From assembly GCA_013399015.1 (NCBI GenBank), contig VWZX01002527.1:317902-381901 (forward strand): a DNA stretch of 64,000 nucleotides. Reading direction: 5' to 3'. Below the pieces are notes generated by a model that saw only the letters and a program-made list of their open reading frames with translations, was not told where the DNA came from and searched no databases. A program made the translations under genes and the position numbers. Position 1 is the stretch's first letter. Each line of letters starts with the position of its first letter. The DNA is from Galbula dea (taxonomy: Eukaryota; Chordata; Aves; Piciformes; Galbulidae). This document shows positions 25,101 through 37,100 of the stretch, piece by piece.

Positions 25101-28100
25101 ACTGGTGTCACTTAGACATATGTCTTCAGAAGAAAATGAGGAATCTTACTCTAGCTGCAGCCAACCTACTTCAAACATACACCTACTGGACATAGCAGAA
25201 AAAACCTCTGCTACTTTTTCTGCTCCTGAACAGGCAACATTGACTGTAGATAGCAAGCAAAGTGACTGTTTAGAACCCACAGTAGTAAGCAACAGAAAAA
25301 CTGCTTTAGCGTAGTCCTCAATTCTATAGGCAGAGATATTAATATATGCTGGTAACAAAAATGTATTACAATCTCAGTTTAATGCTAGAATAGTAGATAA
25401 CATTCAATTATTTTGGAAGATTGATGTTCTTCCTCCTCTCTGGTTCTGGTTTTCCTTTTCTTTTATCCTACTCCCTAGTCAACTCCTTCCTTCCACAGTC
25501 TGTTTCCTCCGTTTTTGTGTAATGAAGTTTTGTTCTTCCCACTATTAATTATGATCAAATAGCAGCAGTGTTAATAGGCAATACTGAATTCTGACAAACA
25601 CAATGTTGATTGTAAGGTAGTTTTGGTCCACCAGATTTCCTTTTTACCCACTAAGAAACAGGAGTAGATAAGCAGTTCTAAAAGCTTTACTCTCAGTGCA
25701 ATATCAGTATTATTTCCTTGGCTACATAGATACTAGCATAGATATACTATATAGGTATAGTATAGATATTATAGTTTGCTCATTATCTTTATGTTGCCTG
25801 GAAGCTAAGATACAACGGAAGAAAACACTGTGTTTTTCTGCTTTGTACTTGTGCCCAATTTTAAATCTCACTAATGTTCTTGGTGTACTATTTACAACCC
25901 ACTATACATAAAGATCCTACTACATGTAAATTTGTTTCTTAAGCTTTGTTTCAACACGGGGATAGTCAGGAATTCCCAGTGCACTATCAAATTTTTAGCT
26001 ATGACTTTAGGTGTGTCTGGCTTCTACAGCCTCTCTTACCATGCATCCCTATAGTACTCACAAGGGTTACCTTCACCTAACGCAGATAGTAAAATTTAAC
26101 TTATTGTTCTTATTATTGGATTAATCAGGGTATAATGGCACAATAACAGGTTACCAAAATAGCTATAACATTTCAATTTAGGCTGAAACATTGATCTCAG
26201 CAGCCAGAAAGGCTGCATTGCTCCCTCCTCTGGCCAACTGCTGGATCTGTTGAAATTTCCTGAAGTCCATTTGTTTCCCTTCAGAACAATATCCTGGTTT
26301 TTACTAAATATGAGATAATGAATACATAAAGAAAAAAGCGAACTTTAAACAGAGATTAATTTTCTGTTGCACATGTTTAAAGTCGTCACATGAAGGTCTC
26401 TCAGAATATTTTTCAAATACAGATGAGATTATTCTGAGATCATAATACAAATTGATAATGGCAATAAACCTCCTTCAACCACAAGAGACTCAAAGGCACC
26501 TAAATCAATCTCTACAAAATATATTCGGAAAAACAATTGTAGGTACCTTTGAATAGAGTGTGTTTTAAAAATTAACAATTCTTCAAGTCTGCTGTTAGAA
26601 AATATTCCACTAGAGTCTGGTGACAACATAGTTCTCCTATGCCCCCAAAGGATCAATAACGTGTCAAGCAGACTACAGTAACTCGTCTGTCAAATGGGAG
26701 AACTACAAAAGTTCATAATCAAAATCATTTTTCACAGACAACTGCTTAAAACTCCCAGTGCATAATGTTTGTAATGCACTCAAATTGGGTTTTTAAGATT
26801 TGCAACAGTAAAAGTGAAAGACACTTATCATTTACCACAATTTCCACAATGTGTTGTGCATACAACATTGGTCTGCTATGGTTGCATTCTACTTTTTCAA
26901 ATGTCTCACAAGCTTCAAGGCTTGTTCTTCACAGAGGTAATTGCATTAATCCAAGCCATTACAGGTCTCTGACACAAGCAACACTTCATTTCCTAATAAA
27001 CAATGACAACTAATATGCTACAACATTAGATAGTTTAAACCATTAAGTGAGAGGATCAGACATTCAATATTTTGCATTCACCAAGTGTTTAAGCCTTTCT
27101 ATTGAGGGCATACATTTTAAAGATATAAAAAATATGAATGGCTAAGCAATACCTTTATGTGTATAGATATGCAGTTATATTAATTATACAGTTAAATGAA
27201 CATTTAGTGCCAGCTATTAACTTATGCAAGTCAGGTTTTGGCTTTGTTAGGGAATCCAGAATAAATCTATCTGTTTGCTAGTAGTTTTTTAGGTTTATAT
27301 ACTGGATTAATCAAATAAGATTCAATGGATGTTTGCTTCGGGCTGGCTTTTAGCCATTAGAGTTGTAGCCCTCTCAGGCCACAATTTACACTCATGGTAG
27401 TACATGCCCCTATTAGCAAACATGGTTGTGAATGTAACGACCCCATTAAATCCACACCATTTAACAAAGAGACAGAAATTTCTTGCAGAATTTCCTTACA
27501 CAGTCTCATCAGTTTATACCTTACTTCAAGAACTCCATTTCCACATACTTGGGAGCACCAGTTTTCCATTCTGGGTTGTTGCTGTGGGACCAAGACAGGT
27601 TTCATGTCTCTCCCATCCACTCATGAAGAATGAATGGAGAGGAAGCAACTAAGCATGCATCTCACACCACCTGTATAGGAGCATTGGCAGTGTATGTGGG
27701 GATGCAATGATGAAACCTAAGACCTTCTTGGAATACAATCTAGCAAAGGATGTGAAAGACAAAAATAAGGGATTCTTCAAATATATCATCAGGAAAAGGA
27801 AGACGAGGGAAAACGTGGGCCCATTGCTTACTGAGGTGGGTGCTCTGGTAACAGAGAATACAGAGAAGCCAGAATTACTGAATGGCTTCTTTGCTTCAGT
27901 CTTTACTGCTAAGATCAGCCCTGAGGAATAGCAGTCCATGGAGCTAAGAGAAAAAGTCTGGAGGAAGGAAAACTCTCCCTTAGTGATCATCTAGGCAAGC
28001 TGAATACCCATAAATCCATGGGGCCCGACAGGATGCACCCAGAAGTCCTGAGGGAGCTGGCTGATGTTATTGCTGAGCCCTTCTCCATCATTTTTGAAAG

Positions 28101-31100
28101 GTCGTAGAGAGCAGAAGAGGTGCCTGAGGAATGGAAGAAAGCTAATATCACTCCAATCTTCAAAAAGGGCAAGAAGGAGGACCTAGGGAATTACAGGCCA
28201 GCCGGCCTCACCTCCATCCTTGGAAAGGTGATGGAACAGCTCATTATGGAGGTCACCTTTAAGTATGTGGAGGAAAAGATTATCAGGAGAAGTCAGCATG
28301 GATTCACAAAGGGGAAAACATGCTTGACAAATCTGAAAGTCTTCTATGATGGTGTGACTAGCTTGGTAGATGAGGGCAGAACAGAGGATGCCATTGACCT
28401 GGACTTCAGCAGGGCTTTTGACACTGTCTCCCTTAACATCATCATAAACAAGCTTAGGCAGTGTGGCAGAACTGTCTGAATGACAGAGCTCAGAGGGTTG
28501 TGATCAGCAGTACAGAGTCTAGTTGGAGGTCTGTATCTAGTAGTGTTCCCCACGGGGCAGTACTGGGTCCAGTCTTGTTCAACACCCTTATCAATGCCTT
28601 GCATGAAGTGACAAAGTGTACCCTCAACAAGTTTGCTGACGATACAAAACTAGCAGAAGTGGCTGACACACCAGAAGGCTATGCTGCCATTCAGTAAGAC
28701 CTGGACAGGCTGGAGAGTTGGATGGAGAGGAACCTCATGAAGTTCAATACAGCCAAGTGTATAGTCCTGCAGCTGGGGACAAACAACTTCATGCAACCCT
28801 AGAGGTTTGGGAATGACCGGCTAGAAAGTGGCTCCATGGAGAAGGACATAGAAGGCCTGGAAGACAACAAGTTGACCGTGAGCCACTAGTGTGTTTTTGT
28901 AATCAAGAAGGTTAATGGTGTATCCTGGGGTGCATTAAGAAGAGTGTGACCTGCAGGTGGAGGGAGGTTATCCTCACCCTCTACTCTGCCACATCTGGAG
29001 TACTGTGTCCAGTTCTCGTCTCCCCAGTTCAAGAGAGACAAGAAACTACTGGAGAGAGCCTAGTGGAGGGCTACAGAAGTGATGTGGTGGCTTTTCCCCC
29101 CCCGCCCCCCCCGGAGGGGGTTTGCAGNAACACTGAAAGACCTGGAGCTGTTTAGCCTGGGAAAGAGAAGACAGAGAAGAGACCTTATCAATGCTTGTAA
29201 ATGTCTAAAGGGTGGGTGTCAAGAGGATAGGGCCAGTCTCTTTTCAATAGTGTCCAGTGATAGGCCAAGGGGTAGTGGGAACAAACCAGAACAGAAAACT
29301 TTCAAAACCCAACTCGATGTTTCCTTGTAGAACCTGATCTAGGTGAAACTGTTTGTGCAGGGTGCTGGACTAGGTGATCTCCAGAGGTCCCTTCCAGCTC
29401 CTACCATTCTGTGATTCTGTGATTCAAAACAAGCTTTCCTCACTGCCAGGCAGTAAACCCAACTACTGGGTAAACCAGCCATTTCTGCCTCTCTCCCTCT
29501 CTTGTTTCCCTCAGTGGCTTTATTATTCTGCACAATACAAAGCAGCTTCAGCAGAAGAGGGTGAAGGCAAGTCCTTCCAGCCTGGCTTTTGATGAGATGG
29601 CAAGGGCAGGCTACAAGGATATGGGCAGTGTGGACTGAATCCTGTCAGGCAGGCTACTAATGCCTGAAAGCTGAACATATAATCAACATGGCTTCACCAA
29701 GGGTAAATTGTGCCTGACAAATCGGGTGGCCTTCTATGAAGAGGTTACGACATCAATAGACAGTGGAAGAGCCACTGACGTCATTTACCTGGACCTGAGC
29801 AAAGCCTTTGACACTGTCCCGCATGACATCCTGGTCTCCAAGATAGTGGAATATGGGTTTGATGGATGGACCACTTGCTGGATAAGGAATTGGCTGGACA
29901 GTCGCACCCAGAGTGGCTGTCAATGGATCCATGTCCAAGTGGAGGCCAGTGACAAGGGGAGTCCCTCAAGGATCAGCACTGGGACCAGTCTTGTTCAACA
30001 TCTCCGTCAGAGACATGGACAGTGGCATCGAGTGCTCCCTCAGCAAGTTTGCTGACAACACCAAGCTGTGTGGAGCAGTTGATATGCTGGAGGGGAGGGA
30101 TGCCATCCAGAGGGACTTGGACAGGCTGGAGAGGTGGGCCCATGCTAACCTCAGGAAGTTCAACAAGAACAAGTGCAAGGTCCTACATTTGGGTTGGGGC
30201 AATCCCAAGCACTGATACAGGCTGGGTGAAGATTGGCTTGAGAGGAGCCCTGAGGAAAGAGACTTGGGGGTGTTGGTGGATGAGAAGCTCAACATGAACC
30301 ACCAGTGTGTGCTTGCAGCCCAGAGGGCCAACCATATCCTAGGCTTCATCAGGAGAAGTGTGGCCAGCAGGTTGAGGGAGGTGATTCTCCCCCTCTACTC
30401 TGCTCTCGTGAGACCCCACCTGGAATATTGCATCCTGTTCTGGAGCCACTATTCCAAGAGGGATATGGGGGTGCTTGAGTGAGTCCAGAGAAGGACCACG
30501 AGAATGATNTTGGAACTAGATGATCTTCAAGGTCGCTTCCTACTCTGATGATTCTGTGATTATATGATATTTCTTTTTGTTCCTTCTGAAGCTGTTTTTG
30601 TGAGGAGTTAGATCTGCTGAGGGTGGCCTGACACCATATGGCTGGCCAGATGGACTGAGGATACCTAGACTGATAGTGAGGTGAGTGCATTTGCAATAAT
30701 AGCATCAGTCAGTATGTCAGTGACAGTCAGTACGCCTGTGCTGGCACCATGACTTGGATATAACTACACTGTGCTCTGTTGCACATAGATGAGATACATC
30801 TTATACTTAACAAACAGTCAGAAATAAGTAATGTTTTTTTAAAAAATAGCCTATACCAATAGAACATGTTAAGATCAATCAATTTTCTTCACCCTCATAG
30901 TAACATTCTTCAGTATTTATAAAAATAATGTCAAATAACCAAATTAAGTTCTAAAAAAAAATGAATAAGAGGTGAATTAATGGAAACAAGTTCAAGTACA
31001 AGGATTGTGAAGGATTTAAAATTCTAAGGCACCCCACCACAACCCATCCTTGGTTTGTGACATAATTGCAATGCACCTATGGGGATCAGATAAGTTATAT

Positions 31101-34100
31101 TTCTTCTCCTATATTTAAAAGCTTCCTGAGCCTGCATGTGTTGTGTTCACCACATGATCAGCACATACAAGAGAAACTTTGTTGGTTGATTAACGTTTGG
31201 AAGAAACCGCTTTGTTTACCTGCAGAGAATTAACATTTCTGTTTCTTCCTACATGTAAGAACATTTGCATGCAATGTTACTTACAGGTTTCAGTGAAACT
31301 TCTAATTCAGCAGAATATATGAAGAAAAACATATAGGAAGGACAAAAATATATCTTGAAGTAGCTTTTCACTAGATATATGGTCAGTGGGGGAACAGATA
31401 TATCTTGATCGCTAGCTTACATTCCCTTTATTATATTAACTGTCAGACCTCCAATGTGGAGAAACAGTAGTATTTCTTCCATACAGAGGAATAAGGAGAA
31501 CAAAATACAAAGGAGAACATCTCCATACAAAGGAGAACATCTCTGTCCCCTTCAACAGATTTCCTCAAGAATATCCCACTATTTCTCTAAAGAGGTGGAG
31601 ATGTCTTTTGTTACAGAGAGCATATACAGACTAGACTGTTTTGAAAGAGAAGTAGTATCAGTCTGTCTTCTCCCCACTCCTTCTAACTAGGGCAGCCAAG
31701 AATGGTGAACCTTAATTTTGAAAAATATTGCCTGAGGGCACAGAAGGGAAGTCAGAGGAGAGTAAAATAGTTAGGTGGATTAAATGAGGTGAGCTCATGG
31801 AATTTCTTCATAAACAGAGATGACAGGCTAGCTTGGGTATTCAGCTTCCCTAAGCATATCTGACAGCAGAAGTTGACTAATCAAATAAGATCAAATATGT
31901 AGTGAAAAGAACAATGGCAGGGAGCCAAGCAAGGCCATTCTTTGGAAAATGGGAAAACCCACGGGCCATGCAAAGTAAAAAGCCTTGTTCGCATGTGCAA
32001 CAGTGCAAATTGTCATCCCAGCTACTTGCAGAGGATCTTGAGAGTGGTGGGGGGAACAAGAGACACCAACTTAAGAGACTTGTGTCAGAAAGTGTGGGCT
32101 TTACCTCCCTGGCACCAAACTCCTCACTCCTCATGTTCCAGGTGTAAGACCCATTCTGGATGGACTACAAAGGTATCATATTTTATAAACAACAAAAATC
32201 AAGTAATCAACCCCTACCACTATTCAACATCAATCATTGTTAGAATGACTTGTTTTCTGGCTGTCCAAACACACATGGAAATGTTCACATCTTTTTTCTA
32301 TGTTTTTTTTGTGCACAATATGCTCCCTAAAAACAGCCACTTTGCTCCCACAAGTTACTTTTTCATCACTGGCTTCTGTTTTGTCAAACTTTATAACCAA
32401 GAAGGTGGATCTCAGGGTTTCAACATATTTTTGAGATCTCACTAACAAGGAACAAAATCTTGGTGGAAACAGGAATCCTACATGATAATCTCTCAACAAG
32501 CCACAACAAGCCCAATCACTCAACGAGTCACAACCAATTCAAACTATTCATTCGGAGCACAATTTGACTTTTCCAGGTTACCATGAGTTTTTCGTTAGCA
32601 TTCAAACACTATCAGTTCCTATCTGAAATGAGAAATGTTAACTTCTAGAACCTACAGAATATTACCAAAGCAGAAGCTTTAATATTTTGCAAACCAGAGT
32701 GTTTAGAAAAGCTGTGACATAAAGTTGTCACTGATCCTACTACAGGGAACAGACCAACCAAGAATTTAGGGCTAAGACTGAAGAGTTATGACTGATTTAG
32801 TACAAAATGTTGTATACTAAAATATATGGGTGTACCCAAATGTTGTGTGGAGACTTTGCTCTAGCCATCTTGTCAAGTAGGACTTTACATTGCTTTAAAT
32901 CAAATGTTAAAGTGCCAACAACCAGGTTGACTTCAGGGGAGTTGAAGCTGGCAGCTTGAACATGACAGCTGCAGCCTCCATCTTTCCAACATTAGTTGGA
33001 TCTATGATGTGAAGAAAAAATCTAAACTAGTAGGAACTATTGTGGATAGATAGATAAAAGTCACTTAAAATTTGTCAAACACTGACCAAATGCTTAGATT
33101 TGTGGGTGTTGCAAAAAGAAAACACAGTCCTTTCGGGAGGTCAGTCAATATTTCTTTTTGCTCTTTTGGGCCTGTCAGGTTATTTATATACAGCTTGTAC
33201 ATAGAAATAGCTGCACCAATTTTGTCTAATTAAATGTAATTCAGTCTTACCTGGCAAGTCCATATTGATGTGATAATGAATCCATCATCTCTGAAGATAT
33301 TGAAAATTTCAATGATCCCCCGGGAATAACCAAACACAGAGATACTAGCATCTGATACTGCCAAGTTAAATGTGAGGTAGTCAGTGGGCTGCAGAAGATG
33401 TCTTTGTTTATAAAGAACAAAAATTACAATACTGTTTCCAAACCAAGACAGCCAACCTGGAAAAAACAAAATCCATGAAATTAAAAAGAAAATAAAGCAA
33501 GAAACAGTTAAGGGTGTAAATATGCAACATCTCTTCTAAAATTACTCTTTTGTTCCATTAGAAACAAATTAAACCATATTAGCCATTGGAAAACCTATGC
33601 ATGAAGCCTTTTTAAGTAGCTGGGTACATTTCAGAAGCAGGAACAAATGAATAACTCTGGCAATAAAGCAGAATAAGCACAAAGAGGTGCTGCTGAATCT
33701 GTCAGAGATCCACCATTTAAGGGCCTAGATAAGGTTTTTGCCTAAGTGGACAGATGAACCTCATTAAATTTAACACTTGGGAAAAAGAGGAAGAGAAAAG
33801 ATTGGTAGAGTGGAGCGGAGACTACAAACAATCTGCTAAAAGCTGCAGCTGTTCAGGTACATAATATACAATAATGGATACTAAAAGTTGATGCGCATAG
33901 CCAGAGAGGCCTCCCTCATGCAGCTAATACTACTAATCTTCTTCCTTTAGAACAGTCTAGGATCCCCTTGCAGTAAAGAATGCCCCTTATGGGACTATTT
34001 TTCAGTAATATACCTGATAATCTATACAAAGAGAACATTTAGAACAGACCTTTCAGAAGCTTTAAAGTATTTTATTAATTTAAAGTTGTGTCTTCTCTTA

Positions 34101-37100
34101 CTCTCCAGGAACAGAGATGCCTGTCTTGTACATGTCTAGTCACATGAAGAAAATCCAAGGGAGATGACTGTAAATCTGATGCAAGTCAGTTGGAGAGACC
34201 TGGAGTTTCCAGATGCGCACAGCTATTGCTCCACTCATCAGTGCAAGACCTTGGTAGTTTGCATCCCACTTTTTTGAATGAGGTAGACATGTAGAAACAA
34301 GTGGCTTTTAATAAAATGTTTACTTATAAATGTCAGGATCAGTGTTGGAAATGAGGCTTAGGCAGTGAAGCAGATGGCTCCAGGGTGGCTGCTGCAGTGG
34401 GGCTGAGCAGCAGGTTAGGCAGAAACCGGCTCCCTGTTGGCTCCTGTTTCACTCCCCCACCCCACCCCAAACCAGCTCTGACACTGCTGACATGGGTGGC
34501 CTCACTTCACCTTGGCAATGTGAAATAAAACACCACCTCTTTTGAGTGCCTGTGGCCTAAGACAGGTTTAGAAACCCAGCAGCTGGTGGTTTTGCTCCTC
34601 ACACTTAATGCCAGGGTACAACATTAACTACTGGGTGAGGGAGAAAAGGGTTGATCCAGAGCCCTCCCTATCCAGGCTCAAGCTGTAGATGTCCCAGAAT
34701 AAAGATACTGTACATGGACAGCAAGAGGTGACACCTTGGACATAGCAAGAGGTGAATATATGTATTGAAGAGGGATGTGACAGGATGCCATTGTATAGCA
34801 CCTCTGGATATTCAAAGGCGTTTGCGAGATGAAAGATGACTGATAGGTTTCATGTAGCAAGAGGGCAGCTGTGTTCCTTCAGGAAGAACCAACCCCACAT
34901 GTCAGGAATCCAGCATTTTGCCACCAGGTTGCCTTGGCTAGGAAGGGAGGAAAGGAAATTACCTCCAAATCTACAGGTCATCTGGGAATGTCACAAGCTG
35001 ATGTAGCAGGATGCTCCACCTCAGTAGAGGTTAACAGCTCAAATTTTGCCCGATTGCAAAAGTTATCAGTAATGGAGAAGGGAGGATTAAGCTGTTTTGA
35101 TATTGAAGAATGCTAAAATCAGATTCATTCCACAAATTCCAAAGTATGTCTGGCAGATACCAGAAGTCATTGTTATGTGGCAGACAAAGTAATTAACACT
35201 GAAGACTTACCTAAGCTCCAGAAACAAGATTCTTGAGCTGGCACATCTAGGCCATAAACATATGACTGACAGTCAACTACTTTATACCATAAAAGCCCAG
35301 TCCCACTTCTCAACTATAGGAACTTCTGATACAGCTTATCTAAGGTAAGTAGATATTTCTCCCTTGCAGAGGATGGTCCCCAAGGTTATCCCTCGAGGGG
35401 AAGAGAAAGAGGATTCCCCCATGGTCGTTGATATGGGTGAGTGACATCAGTCTCTGCTTAATTTTTCTGCTAGCTTTAATATTGTAGCTTGAGTATTGCT
35501 TCAAATGAATAGTGCACTGTGTTAGTAAATGATAGCTATCTATGCTGTGTAGGAAATAATTCTGATCAATGTCTTTCTTCTTTACCAATTTAAATAAAAT
35601 ACATATATATATATATAGATATAGATATATAGATATATTTTGGTTGCCATACTTAACCCTGTGGGACAAAGTGGTATAAAGGTTAGAATCAATTAGACTT
35701 AAACTCTTGACCAAGTCTGAGACTAGAGTTGGACACAGCTACACACAGGCTCCTTTCTGAGAAGGAGTTTAGAAAGCAAGGAGGTCCTTTCTGAACCTTG
35801 TGTCTTGACAGAAGGGATCCTTTAATAAACTTTGACCAAAGCAATCATTTGGTCCATGACAGATGAAATACTAAAGAGCAAGGTGCTTGTTCTCCAAACA
35901 GAGAGGCTGGGTACTTACTGCCAAGTGGGGTGCTCTGGGTAGTTATGAGTGGGACGGGAAGTGATTGATGGGACAGTCTCTGTTTCGCTATGAACTGCTT
36001 TTTCTGCAAAGCAATTTCCTTTTAATAATTTCTCTTTGCAAAACTGCCAAGCTGCTGCTGTTCTGTCTTGCTTAGCAAATGCACATGGCTTACTAAAGAG
36101 CTTCTTAACTTGAAAGAGCTGACATGTCAGCATATGGTATTAACAAGAAGTAGTGTTTGGTGCAATGATATATTGAGACACATACATATATAGAATCATA
36201 GAATCATCAGAGTTGGAAGGGACTTTAAAGATCATCTCATTCCAACCATCTTGCCTGGCAGGGACACCATCCACTAGATCAGGTTGCCCAGGGCCCCATT
36301 AAACCTTGTCTTAAAAGCTTCCAGGGATGATGCTTCCACAATCTCCCTGGGCAACCTGTTCCACTGTCTAACCACCCTCATAGTGAAGAACTTCCTCCTA
36401 ATATCCAACCTAAACCTACCCTCCTCTACCTTACACCTATTTCCCCTGGTTCTATCACTATCTGACCTCCTAAAAAATCCCTCACCAGCTTTCTTGTAGG
36501 CCCCCTTCAGATGCTGGAAGGCCACAATAAGGTCTCCTCGGAGACTTCTTCTCTGCAGGCTGAACAATCCCAACTCTCTGTCTGCCTTCGTAGGAGAGGT
36601 GCTCCAGTCCTCTGATCATTCTCGTGGTCCTTCTCTGGACTCACTCAAGCACCCCCATATCCCTCTTGGAATAGTGGCTCCAGAACAGGATGCAATATTC
36701 CAGGTGGGGTCTCACGAGAGCAGAGTAGAGGGGGAGAATCACCTCCCTCAACCTGCTGGCCACACTTCTCCTGATGAAGCCTAGGATATGGTTGGCCCTC
36801 TGGGCTGCAAGCACACACTGGTGGTTCATGTTGAGCTTCTCATCCACCAACACCCCCAAGTCTCTTTCCTCAGGGCTCCTCTCAAGCCAATCTTCACCCA
36901 GCCTGTATCAGTGCTTGGGATTGCCCCAACCCAAATGTAGGACCTTGCACTTGTTCTTGTTGAACTTCCTGAGGTTAGCATGGGCCCACCTCTCCAGCCT
37001 GTCCAAGTCCCTCTGGATGGCATCCCTCCCCTCCAGCATATCAACTGCTCCACACAGCTTGGTGTTGTCAGCAAACTTGCTGAGGGAGCACTCGATGCCA

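Larger units (their letters stand above)
22267..33250 (-). other. Opsin intron 2
   Basis: This 11-kb intron holds an old CR1 (24135-24540) and two plus-strand CR1 copies (27707-29425, 29683-30568). The other stretches (22267-24134, 24541-27706, 30569-33250) show no coding signal or repeat I can name, apart from a small tandem duplication at 31505-31543. Confidence 0.8.

Noticed and set aside
31942..32445. 167-codon open frame, plus strand, in intron 2
   Set aside because: No motif, and an ordinary chance ORF by the same estimate.
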